Shown here piece after piece: positions 1-7,680 of a stretch of DNA of 53,107 bases; position 1 is the first letter of the stretch, and each line of letters opens with the position of its first letter. The notes under the pieces were generated by a model. It was given only the letters and a program-made list of their open reading frames with translations, ran no database searches and was not told the origin of the DNA. The position numbers and the translations under genes were made by a program. Origin of the DNA: Candidatus Eremiobacteraceae bacterium. GTDB lineage: Bacteria > Vulcanimicrobiota > Vulcanimicrobiia > Eremiobacterales > Eremiobacteraceae. Location: NCBI GenBank assembly GCA_035295225.1, contig DATGJI010000028.1:1-53107 (forward strand). The letters are read 5' to 3'.

Positions 1-1
1 G

Positions 2-1336
2 AATACGAAGGTTTGTCCGGTGTGTCTAGCGCTGCCGGGCGCGCTGCCGGTCGCCAATAAAGCGGCGATCGAGCACATGATCACGGCGGGGCTGGCATTC
101 GATGCGCAGATTCCCGCGTTCTCGAAGTTCGATCGCAAAAACTACTTCTATCCCGACATGCCCAAGAATTATCAGATCTCGCAGTACGACATGCCGCTCA
201 CGACTGGCGGCGGTATCACGTTGCCGTCCGGCAAACGCATTCGCCTCAACCGCATTCATCTAGAGGAAGACACGGGCAAGAACTTGCATGCCGGCGGCGC
301 GATGTCGGGTTCGGACTACACGCTGATCGACTACAACCGCGCGGGCGTGCCGCTGATGGAAATCGTGAGCGAACCAGACATCTCATCGAGCGACGAGGCT
401 GAAGCCTACCTCGCAGAGCTCAAGGCAATCCTCTCATACATCGGCGTCTCCGACGTCAAGATGCACGAAGGTTCGCTGCGGTGCGATGCAAACGTCTCCG
501 TACGACCGCGCGGCACGACAGCGCTCGGCACGAAGACCGAAGTGAAGAACATGAACTCCTTCCGATCGGTCGGCCGCGCGATCAACCGCGAGATCGCCCG
601 CCAGTCGGAGCGCCTCGCCGCGGGCGAACGGATCGTCCAAGAGACGCGCGGTTGGGATGAAGGCAAAGGCGCCACGTATTCCATGCGCTCGAAAGAAGAA
701 GCGCACGACTACCGGTATTTTCCCGAGCCGGATCTCGTGCCGCTCGCGCTTGAAGCAGACATGCTTGCGCGCTGGCGCGCGGAGCTGCCGGAATTGCCCG
801 ACGCGCGGCGCAAGCGCTTTGCCCAGCAATTCGGTCTGTCTGAATACGACGCGCAAGTGCTCACGGCCGAACGCTCCGACGCCGACTTTTACGAGGCGAC
901 CGCAGCGGCATGCGACGATCCGAAGCAGGCGGCGAACTGGCTGATGGGCGACGTGCGGCGGGCCTTGCAATCTGCCGGTCTTACCACGCTCGCTCAATCG
1001 CCGATGACCGCGGCGCAGCTCGGCGAATTGATCCGCCTCGTCAAAACCGGCGCGATCACGGGCAAAGCGGGCAAGGAAGTCTGCGATCTGCTCGTCGCGC
1101 AGGGTGGTGATCCGAAGGTGATCGTCGCGGAGCGGGGGCTGGGCGCTGTCACCGACACGGCCGAAATCGCGACGATGGTCGATCAGGCGATCGCCGCCAA
1201 CCAGAAGTCGGTCGATGCGTACAAGAGCGGCAAGGCCAATGCGTTCGACTTCATCGTCGGGCAAGTGATGAAGGTCAGCCGCGGCAAGGCGAACGTCGAG
1301 ATCGTGAGAGCGCTGATCAAGGAACGCCTGGGATGA
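2..1336 (+). CDS. gatB: Aspartyl/glutamyl-tRNA(Asn/Gln) amidotransferase subunit B, 5' partial
   Basis: GatB is the kinase/tRNA-binding subunit of GatCAB, which converts Glu-tRNA(Gln) and Asp-tRNA(Asn) to the amides in the cytoplasm. The frame is open from base 2 and begins inside the conserved N-terminal motif (NTKVCPVC followed by LPGALPVAN), so roughly 30-40 residues and the real start lie left of the window. The GTG at base 20 is therefore internal. Further family blocks are visible: LEEDTGKN, DYNRAGVPLMEIVSEPD, and the C-terminal YqeY-like domain containing GAITGKAGKEV. The TGA stop overlaps the mutS2 ATG (ATGA), so the two genes are probably translationally coupled. gatA and gatC would be expected further left, but this cannot be seen. 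Very sure. Confidence 0.97.
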   Translation, partial: NTKVCPVCLALPGALPVANKAAIEHMITAGLAFDAQIPAFSKFDRKNYFYPDMPKNYQISQYDMPLTTGGGITLPSGKRIRLNRIHLEEDTGKNLHAGGAMSGSDYTLIDYNRAGVPLMEIVSEPDISSSDEAEAYLAELKAILSYIGVSDVKMHEGSLRCDANVSVRPRGTTALGTKTEVKNMNSFRSVGRAINREIARQSERLAAGERIVQETRGWDEGKGATYSMRSKEEAHDYRYFPEPDLVPLALEADMLARWRAELPELPDARRKRFAQQFGLSEYDAQVLTAERSDADFYEATAAACDDPKQAANWLMGDVRRALQSAGLTTLAQSPMTAAQLGELIRLVKTGAITGKAGKEVCDLLVAQGGDPKVIVAERGLGAVTDTAEIATMVDQAIAANQKSVDAYKSGKANAFDFIVGQVMKVSRGKANVEIVRALIKERLG

Positions 1337-3852
1337 CCGGCTCCGGGGCCGCGTTCGACGACGCGGCGCTGGCGGCGCTCGACTTCCCCACCGTTCTCGA
1401 CCGCATCGCCGCAGCAGCTACGAGCGAACCTGGTCAACGAGCCGTTCGATCGCTCGTACCGCGACCGGATGTCACCGCGATCGCGCGGGAGCTTGCCGTC
1501 GTCGAGGACGCGGCGGAGCTCCTCACCGCAGGCGCCGAGATCGACCTCGCAGGCGTGACGGATATGGCCGCTGCGATCGAACGCGCTTCGGTGGGCGGCG
1601 TTCTTTCCGGGCTCGAGCTGCGGCGCGTCGCCGAGAATGAGATGAAACTCGAAGCCGCCTGCGCCGCGATCGCACGCGGCGGCATAGCGGACGCCGATGC
1701 CAGCCGGACCGACCGGAGTGTGGATGGCCGAAGTGTGGGGCGGACCTTTACGGTCCGCCGGCGGACGATAAACGTCCGCCCCACAACCGGCGTAGACCCC
1801 CCAGACGTTTCCAGACCGCTGCTTCACCTCTCGAAAGAACGCGCACAGACGTCACCGCTCGCGCGCCGGCTGATCGACGCGATCGAGCCCGATGGTCGCG
1901 TGGCCGACGGGGCATCGCCCGCGCTCGCGAAGATCAGGCGCCAGATGCGCGCGCTACACGATGAAGTGCGCGAGCGTTGTCAGTCGCTTGTGCGCAAATC
2001 GGAGACCGCGAAGCTTCTGTCAGAACCGATCGTCACGGTTCGGCGCGGACGTTACGTCGTGCCGGTGCGCGCCGAGAACGCGGCGCAATTCCCGGGAATC
2101 GTCCACGATCAGTCGGCATCGGGCGCGACCGTCTATATCGAACCCATGTCCATCGTCGAAGCGAACAATCGCCTGCGCGGGCTCGAGTCTGCCGAAGAGC
2201 GCGAGGTTGCGCGCGTGCTCTCCGAGCTCTCCGGCATTCTTGGTTCGGCCGCCGCAGATCTTATCGCCAACGCCTCGTTAAGCGCACGGCTCGACGCCAT
2301 CGGCGCGCGAGCTCGCTGGTCGCGCGCGGTGCAAGGTATCAGTCCGGCGTTGAGCGCAGAGCGTGCGATACGCATCGTGCGCGGACGCCATCCGCTGCTC
2401 CGCCGTAAAGCCGTGCCGCTGGACATCGAAGTGGGCGGGGATTTTGACGCGCTCGTGATCTCCGGTCCGAACATGGGCGGCAAGACCGTGATGCTCAAGA
2501 CGATCGGATTGTTCTGCCTCATGACGTATGCTGGGATCCCGCTTCCCGCGGGAGCGGGAACGGTTGTCGGGATGTTCGACCATATCGCGTGCGTCGTCGG
2601 CGACGATCAGTCGATCGCAGAGAATCTCTCGTCGTTCTCCGCGCATCTCCGCGCATTGTACGCCGCGCACGCTCATGCCGGCCAGGGGTCGCTCGTGCTC
2701 GTCGACGAGATCGGCAGCGGAACGGAGCCGAGCGCAGGCGCGGCCATAGCCCAAGCGCTCATCGAATCGCTGCTTGAGCGCGGCGCGCGCGTCGTGGTCA
2801 CCACGCACTTCATGCAGTTGAAGACCTTTGCGGCGGCTAGAGAGCGGGTGGCGAACGCTTCCATGCTCTTCGACGCTGCGACGAACGAGCCGACGTATGT
2901 GCTCGCTGTGGGCGTTCCAGGTCGCTCTCTTGCTATTCCGCTCGCGAGTTCGCTCGGCTTTGAAGAGCGCGTGATCGCCCGTGCGCAAGAACTGCTCGGT
3001 GCAGAAGCGATGGACCTCGATCGCATCTTCGCACAGCTCGCAGAAGACCGCGACGCGTTGCGCCGCGCGCTGCACGAGGCGGAGACGCAACAGGCGCGCA
3101 ACGCAGAACGCGCGACCGAGCTGGCCGCTCGGATCAAAGAAACCGCCGCCGCGCGCGCCGACTTCGAGCGCCGGGCGTCCGAAGAGTTGGCTCGCGCGAT
3201 TGACAAAGCTGCCGCAGACGTCCGCGAGAAATCCGCCGCCGCGGAAGCCGAAGCTCGTCGCCAACGAGGAAAACCGGACCCGCATGCGTCCGAGGCGCTC
3301 GCGCGTACGCTTTCGGAAATGCGCCGCAGCCTTGGATTAGAGGAGACGACTCCGTCGCTTGATGTCCAAAGCAGCGGCGATCGCGTCGGCAACACCTCAT
3401 TCGAGGTCGGCGACGCCGTCTTCGTGCGGAGTTTCAACGCGCACGGTATCGTGGCCGATGTCTACGAGCGAGACGTGCTCGTCTCGATCGGCAACGCTAA
3501 GACGATCGTCTCGCGCAACGATCTTGCGCTTGAACGGCGCGCGGCGGGAAATACGACCTTGCCTGTTTCGCGACGCAAAGGCGAGGACATCGCGGCTGCC
3601 GCCGAGCGCGCGCAGACGTCCGTCGATGTGCGAGGTCTGCGAGTCGAGGAAGCGATGCCCATCGTGGACAAAGCCCTGGACGAGGCGTCGCTTGCCGGCT
3701 TACACGAGCTGCGCATCATCCATGGCCGCGGCACGGGCCAGTTACGCAAGGGCCTCGCCGAGTTCTTGCGCGACCATCTCCAAGTCGCGACGACGGCGTA
3801 TGCCGCCGACCGCGAGGGCGGGTCCGGAGTTACGATAGCGACGCTTCGGTAG
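1333..3852 (+). CDS. mutS2: Endonuclease MutS2 with an in-frame palindromic-repeat insertion
   Basis: MutS2 is a MutS homologue without the mismatch-recognition domain. It acts on recombination intermediates and, in some bacteria, on collided ribosomes. Order of domains: N-terminal core/clamp; ATPase with Walker A GPNMGGKT near residue 378 and Walker B LVLVDEIGSGTEP near 458; a long Ala/Glu/Arg coiled coil (about 560-650); a KOW-like segment (about 690-730); and a C-terminal Smr nuclease domain from about 762 with the HGRGTG motif near 797. Residues about 134-151 are encoded by a palindromic element (bases 1734-1785), and the whole Arg-rich segment of about residues 125-165 looks foreign to the family. 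The protein is 839 residues, longer than the usual 780-790, which fits an insertion. The start overlaps the gatB stop, and tyrS follows after 16 bases. Whether the insert is tolerated or altered in the protein is unknown. Confidence 0.95.
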   Translation: MTGSGAAFDDAALAALDFPTVLDRIAAAATSEPGQRAVRSLVPRPDVTAIARELAVVEDAAELLTAGAEIDLAGVTDMAAAIERASVGGVLSGLELRRVAENEMKLEAACAAIARGGIADADASRTDRSVDGRSVGRTFTVRRRTINVRPTTGVDPPDVSRPLLHLSKERAQTSPLARRLIDAIEPDGRVADGASPALAKIRRQMRALHDEVRERCQSLVRKSETAKLLSEPIVTVRRGRYVVPVRAENAAQFPGIVHDQSASGATVYIEPMSIVEANNRLRGLESAEEREVARVLSELSGILGSAAADLIANASLSARLDAIGARARWSRAVQGISPALSAERAIRIVRGRHPLLRRKAVPLDIEVGGDFDALVISGPNMGGKTVMLKTIGLFCLMTYAGIPLPAGAGTVVGMFDHIACVVGDDQSIAENLSSFSAHLRALYAAHAHAGQGSLVLVDEIGSGTEPSAGAAIAQALIESLLERGARVVVTTHFMQLKTFAAARERVANASMLFDAATNEPTYVLAVGVPGRSLAIPLASSLGFEERVIARAQELLGAEAMDLDRIFAQLAEDRDALRRALHEAETQQARNAERATELAARIKETAAARADFERRASEELARAIDKAAADVREKSAAAEAEARRQRGKPDPHASEALARTLSEMRRSLGLEETTPSLDVQSSGDRVGNTSFEVGDAVFVRSFNAHGIVADVYERDVLVSIGNAKTIVSRNDLALERRAAGNTTLPVSRRKGEDIAAAAERAQTSVDVRGLRVEEAMPIVDKALDEASLAGLHELRIIHGRGTGQLRKGLAEFLRDHLQVATTAYAADREGGSGVTIATLR
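1734..1785. repeat. Double palindromic repeat element inside mutS2
   Basis: Two 26-base units lie tail to tail. Unit 1 (1734-1759) is TGTGG, then arms GGCGGACC and GGTCCGCC around a TTTAC loop. Unit 2 (1760-1785) is an inverted near-copy with arms GGCGGACG and CGTCCGCC around ATAAA, ending in CCACA. The whole element is thus also one large inverted repeat. It is read through in frame, and because it is palindromic the opposite strand encodes nearly the same Arg-rich peptide. A related element sits at 52205-52257, where one unit matches unit 1 at 25 of 26 bases. Confidence 0.9.
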
Positions 3853-3868
3853 GGAGGCAGCACCAAGC

Positions 3869-5065
3869 ATGGCGAGCGTCGCCGAACAACTTGAGCGGCT
3901 CACGGCGAACTGCGTCGACGTAGTGACGCGCGAAGATCTCACCGCGCGTTTGACGCAAGGCCGGCCGCTGCGCGTGAAGCTCGGCATCGATCCATCCGGG
4001 CCCATGCTCCATCTTGGCCACGCTGTGGTCTTGCGGCAATTGCGTGCGTTCCAGGACTTAGGGCATACGGCGGTCCTGGTCGTGGGAGATTTCACCGCGC
4101 AGATCGGGGACCCGACGGGCCGGGTCAACGCCCGCAAACCGCGCACCCCCGAACAGATCCGCGACGACATGCGCTCGTACGCCGACCAGGCTTCGCTCAT
4201 ACTCGACATCGACAAAGCCGAGATACGCTACAACAGCGAGTGGCTCGGACCGCTCAGGTTCTCCAATCTGATCGGATTGCTCGCCACGACAACCGTGGCT
4301 CGAATGCTCGAGCGCGACGATTTCAGCAAGCGCTACGGGGAAGGCGCTCCGATCGGCCTTCACGAGTTCATGTATCCCATCTCCCAAGCGTACGATTCCG
4401 TCATGCTCAACGCCGACGTCGAGCTGGGCGGAACCGAGCAGCTTTTCAACCTCATGATGGGCCGCCGGCTTCAAGAAGATCTCGGCAATCGTCCGCAGAT
4501 CTGCATGACGCTTCCCATCCTCGAAGGGACGGACGGCGTGCAGCGCATGGGTAAGAGCCTCGACAACTTCATCGCGCTGCGGGAGCAGCCGGCGCAGATG
4601 TTCGGCAAGATCATGTCGCTGCCGGACGCGCTGCTCGAGCGTTATTGGCGGCTTGCCACCGACCGTTCGAAAGCGGACGCGGATAAGATCGTCGCCGACA
4701 TCGCGAGTGGCACGGTGGCGCCTCGCGACGCGAAGATCGCGCTCGCTGAGACGATCGTGCGTCTGTACCACGGCGAGGCCGCAGCGAAAGATGCGCGCGA
4801 GCACTTCGAGCGCACCATCGTCCGCAAAGAGATGCCCACCGACATTCCGGTCTTCGAACTACCATCAGAACTAAGAGCCGGTCCTCTCGCGAAGATCCTC
4901 GTCGCAGTCGGATTTGCCTCATCAGGGCGCGAGGCTCAGCGGCTCATCAAAGACGGCGCGATCAAGGTGGACGGCGCGCGCGTCGACGGCGAGGAGAGCG
5001 CGAGCACACCGTGGACCGGCAAAGTCCTGCAGAAGGGCAACCACCGCTTCGTCAGGCTGACGTAG
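3869..5065 (+). CDS. tyrS: Tyrosyl-tRNA synthetase
   Basis: Class I aminoacyl-tRNA synthetase that charges tRNA(Tyr) in the cytoplasm. The HIGH-type motif is HLGH at residues 48-51 and the KMSKS-type motif is RMGKS at about 226-230. A C-terminal S4 RNA-binding domain runs from about 335 to the end (LAKILVAVGFASSGREAQRLI). The 398-residue length fits the TyrZ-like bacterial branch. The ATG is preceded by GGGAGG about 12 bases upstream, and the gene starts 16 bases after mutS2, so the two are likely co-transcribed. It ends convergently with hslO, leaving only 9 bases between the stops. No anomalies seen. Confidence 0.96.
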   Translation: MASVAEQLERLTANCVDVVTREDLTARLTQGRPLRVKLGIDPSGPMLHLGHAVVLRQLRAFQDLGHTAVLVVGDFTAQIGDPTGRVNARKPRTPEQIRDDMRSYADQASLILDIDKAEIRYNSEWLGPLRFSNLIGLLATTTVARMLERDDFSKRYGEGAPIGLHEFMYPISQAYDSVMLNADVELGGTEQLFNLMMGRRLQEDLGNRPQICMTLPILEGTDGVQRMGKSLDNFIALREQPAQMFGKIMSLPDALLERYWRLATDRSKADADKIVADIASGTVAPRDAKIALAETIVRLYHGEAAAKDAREHFERTIVRKEMPTDIPVFELPSELRAGPLAKILVAVGFASSGREAQRLIKDGAIKVDGARVDGEESASTPWTGKVLQKGNHRFVRLT

Positions 5066-5074
5066 TCGCGACCC

Positions 5075-5959
5075 TCAGGCCGACGTGGTCGCAGCCGCCA
5101 CGATCTCGCGCAGTTCGTCGCGTCCGAAATGATAGGTCGCCCCGCAGAAGTCGCAGCGCGCTTCGGTCACTTCGTCTTCACGAGCCATGTTCTCAAGCTG
5201 CGCCCGGCCGAATCCGAGCAATGCCTTGATCACGCGATCGCGATCGCACGAACACGCAAACGAGACGTCGTGGTGGGCGGTGATGCGCGGTGAGAGATCG
5301 GCCGCGAGCCCGAGGATGAGATCGTCGGGCGTGCTGCCGTTCTGGATAAGCGCGCTTACCGAAGTCAGCTGTTTCGCGCGCTCTTCGAGCGCACGGGCGG
5401 TGTCGTCGTCTGCACCGGGGAGAAGTTGAGCTAACACGCCGCCGGCTGCAACGACGCCGCGAGGTCCGGCTAAAACGCCGACCGCGACAATGGTCGGGAT
5501 CTGTTCAGAGCGCGCGAAATAATGCGCAAGGTCTTCGCCGATCTCGCCGGAGACCAAGCGGACCGCGCTCGTATACGGCTGACCGCTGTCGAACGTGCGC
5601 GTGATGTGGAGCGATCCGGATCCGATCAACGCGGCGACATCGAACTTGCCGCGCGAATTCAACGGCACGTCGGCGAGCGGCTCCTGTACGTAACCGCGCA
5701 CGCGCCCTTCCGACCGGATCTCGGCGTGGATGCTTCGCACGGGGCCGTCGCCTGCGATCTGCAACGCGATGCGCTCACGGCCGTTCAGCGCGAAGCCCAT
5801 CATCGCGGCTCCGGTGAGCAGACGGCCGAGCGCCGCCGTCGCCGTGGGCGAACAGCCGTGTCGCGCCTGCGCCTCGATCACGACATCGGTCGTACGGGCC
5901 GCGAGCACGCGCACGTAGTCTCCGGCCGCCATGGCGGACGCGATGTGGTCAGCAGGCAT
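5075..5959 (-). CDS. hslO: Redox-regulated chaperone Hsp33
   Basis: Cytoplasmic holdase chaperone switched on by oxidation. The N-terminal domain has DYVRVLAARTTDVV and HGCSPTATAALGRLLTG. The C-terminal zinc switch is complete, with CSC in FACSCDRDRV and CDFC in EARCDFCGATYHF. I chose the ATG at 5959 (MPADHIAS, 294 residues), because that is where the family homology begins; an upstream in-frame start at 5992 would add 11 unconserved residues and run towards aroQ. It is divergent from aroQ, with about 53 bases between the chosen starts. It probably responds to oxidative stress at the protein level, as is known for the family. Confidence 0.94.
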   Translation of the reverse strand: MPADHIASAMAAGDYVRVLAARTTDVVIEAQARHGCSPTATAALGRLLTGAAMMGFALNGRERIALQIAGDGPVRSIHAEIRSEGRVRGYVQEPLADVPLNSRGKFDVAALIGSGSLHITRTFDSGQPYTSAVRLVSGEIGEDLAHYFARSEQIPTIVAVGVLAGPRGVVAAGGVLAQLLPGADDDTARALEERAKQLTSVSALIQNGSTPDDLILGLAADLSPRITAHHDVSFACSCDRDRVIKALLGFGRAQLENMAREDEVTEARCDFCGATYHFGRDELREIVAAATTSA

Positions 5960-6012
5960 CGCAATTGTCTTCAGAGCGGAGCGGGACCGCATCCTGCCGA
6001 ACCGCCAGCGCT

Positions 6013-6468
6013 ATGAGCGCTGCAGGCGGACGGCGGACTGTGGTCGTCATCCACGGCCCAAATCTCAACCTGCTCGGCAAGCGAGAGCCGGCAACGTATG
6101 GCTCGGCGACATTGCAGGATATCGACACGGTCATCCGTGCACTTGCGAAAGAACTCGACTGCGACATATCAACGTCGCAACATTCCAGTGAAGGCGACAT
6201 CATCGATGCGATCCATGCGGCTGCCGTCGCAGGGAGCGCGATCGTGATCAATCCCGGCGCGTACACGCATTACTCGTACGCGATCCGCGATGCGCTCGCG
6301 GCCGTCGACGTGCCGAAGGTCGAAGTGCATCTCTCGAACGTTCACGCGCGAGAAGAGTTTCGTCGCGTCTCCGTTTTGGCGCCGGTCGTCCACGGCGTCG
6401 TCGCCGGATTCGGCGCGAACTCCTATCTGCTCGGCATACGCGCCGTGGTCGCAATGCTTGATAAATAA
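6013..6468 (+). CDS. aroQ: 3-dehydroquinate dehydratase, type II
   Basis: Converts 3-dehydroquinate to 3-dehydroshikimate in the shikimate pathway. The type II signature is visible: GPNLNLLGKREPATYG near the N terminus with the catalytic Tyr, SSEGDIIDAIH, INPGAYTHYSYAIRDAL, and VEVHLSNVHAREEFR with the catalytic His. Starting at ATG 6013 gives 151 residues, the normal size; a TTG at 5965 would add a non-homologous leader. It is divergent from hslO. It is a stand-alone aro gene, with no other shikimate gene in view. Confidence 0.95.
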   Translation: MSAAGGRRTVVVIHGPNLNLLGKREPATYGSATLQDIDTVIRALAKELDCDISTSQHSSEGDIIDAIHAAAVAGSAIVINPGAYTHYSYAIRDALAAVDVPKVEVHLSNVHAREEFRRVSVLAPVVHGVVAGFGANSYLLGIRAVVAMLDK

Positions 6469-6602
6469 AGGGATTGAGCGCTCTCCGGGCAGGAATGAGC
6501 GCATCGCGGTCTAACTCGCCTCGCGGACCACGACCTCTGGGCGCTTGTTGCATTTGAGCCAGAGCCTCGTGAGGTTTCACGAAACGCTGTAGGAGGAAAC
6601 TG

Positions 6603-6890
6603 ATGACCAAGGCTGAGCTGATCGATGCAGTCGCAGAGGAAACGGAACAGACGAAGCGCGAGGTGGCGACCGTAGTCGACGCTGTTCTCGAGCACATCAA
6701 GAAAGCGCTGCAGAAAGGTGACAAGGTTCAGCTCATTCCCTTCGGAAGCTTTGAAGTGCGGGAGCGCAAAAAGCGCGAGGGACGCAATCCGAAGACGGGC
6801 GAGAAGCTCACCATACCTGCGCGCAAAGTTCCGGCATTTCACGCCGGCAAAGATCTGCGCGACTCGGTGAACAAAGGCAAGAAGCGCTAA
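6603..6890 (+). CDS. hup: HU-family nucleoid DNA-binding protein
   Basis: Small dimeric histone-like protein that bends and compacts DNA. The 95 residues match HU throughout: MTKAELIDAVAEE at the N terminus, the beta-arm region FGSFEVRERKKREGRNPKTGE, and the C-terminal PAFHAGKDLRDSVN. The arm contains the usual RNPKTG, though the Pro at the arm tip is not checked further. A strong ribosome site (GGAGG, 7 bases before the ATG) fits high expression. About 134 bases separate it from aroQ, so it probably has its own promoter. A hairpin lies just downstream, overlapping the next gene's first codons. Confidence 0.96.
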   Translation: MTKAELIDAVAEETEQTKREVATVVDAVLEHIKKALQKGDKVQLIPFGSFEVRERKKREGRNPKTGEKLTIPARKVPAFHAGKDLRDSVNKGKKR

Positions 6891-6903
6891 GCTTCGGCCG
6901 CTC

Positions 6904-7593
6904 ATGACAGAAGATGCCTCCCCGCCACGGACGGATCCGCGGCAACCTGGGGAGGCTTCTTCAATTCCCGCGCAGTTCAACGTCGGACCGATCGATGCGA
7001 GGGAGATCCCGGACGCCGTCGCTATCTTTCTCGAGGCCTTCCACGACAGCGCTGCCTACGTGTACGGCGAGCCTCCGCGCCCTGATGCGATGATCGATGT
7101 CTGGTCGTTCGCGAGAAGCGTCGAACCCGACGCGTTTCTCGCCGCGCGCGACGGAGCAGGCGCGATCGTCGGTTACGAATTTCTCACGTCCTCCGTCGGC
7201 GCGTTGCGATCGGTCGCACTGCGTCGTCTTGTCCCCTTGCGCTGGTTGTGGCGCGCAGTCAGCGGGCAGTATGGGATAGTCTGGGCGCACGCATTTCGGT
7301 TGTTTGCGAACAAATTTTCGTTTGTGCGCTCGGCTGGAGACTACCGGACGAAAGGTGACGCGCAGCTGCTGAATATCGCGACGGCCGCGCGCGTGCGAGG
7401 CCGCGGCGTGGCGGGCATGCTCGTCGGTGCGGGGCTCACATATCTGCGATCGCGCGGCGTCGCCGAATTGCGATTAGAGGTACGACCGGACAACCTTCCC
7501 GCTCTCACAGTCTATCAGCATGCGGGATTCAAAGAGGTGGGCAGGACGAAGGACGCCGGCGGCGAGTGGATCGTGATGACGGCCCGACCCTGA
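6904..7593 (+). CDS. GNAT-family N-acetyltransferase
   Basis: Acetyl-CoA-dependent acetyltransferase of unknown substrate. The C-terminal half carries the GNAT core: motif A as TAARVRGRGVAGMLVGAGLTYLRSRGV (about residues 158-184) and motif B as LEVRPDNLPALTVYQHAGFKEVGR. The N-terminal half (about 25-140) is less conserved. The only ATG upstream of the conserved part is at 6904, 13 bases after the hup stop, with no clear ribosome site. Its first 20 codons are Pro-rich and are encoded by the hairpin at 6910-6962, so the true start may differ. RimI-like N-terminal acetylation is possible but cannot be shown from sequence. Confidence 0.85.
   Translation: MTEDASPPRTDPRQPGEASSIPAQFNVGPIDAREIPDAVAIFLEAFHDSAAYVYGEPPRPDAMIDVWSFARSVEPDAFLAARDGAGAIVGYEFLTSSVGALRSVALRRLVPLRWLWRAVSGQYGIVWAHAFRLFANKFSFVRSAGDYRTKGDAQLLNIATAARVRGRGVAGMLVGAGLTYLRSRGVAELRLEVRPDNLPALTVYQHAGFKEVGRTKDAGGEWIVMTARP
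6910..6962 (+). terminator. Terminator-like hairpin after hup, inside the start of the next gene
   Basis: Arms 6910-6923 (GAAGATGCCTCCCC) and 6949-6962 (GGGGAGGCTTCTTC) pair at 13 of 14 positions around a 25-base loop that itself contains the palindrome CGGATCCG. There is no long T tract; the right arm ends in CTTCTTC. It lies 20 bases after the hup stop and within codons 3-20 of the acetyltransferase gene, so it could limit read-through or fold over that gene's translation start. Confidence 0.5.
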
Positions 7594-7680
7594 ATGGCTA
7601 TGCCTTCGGAACGGGTCCTTGGACTCTTGCACGTCTCAACAGCCGCGGTATCCTACTGCTAGACGAAGGTGAGGTAGCGG

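Noticed and set aside
2278-3285. Long minus-strand frame opposite mutS2
   Set aside because: The opposite strand encodes the conserved MutS2 ATPase domain; this frame is a shadow.
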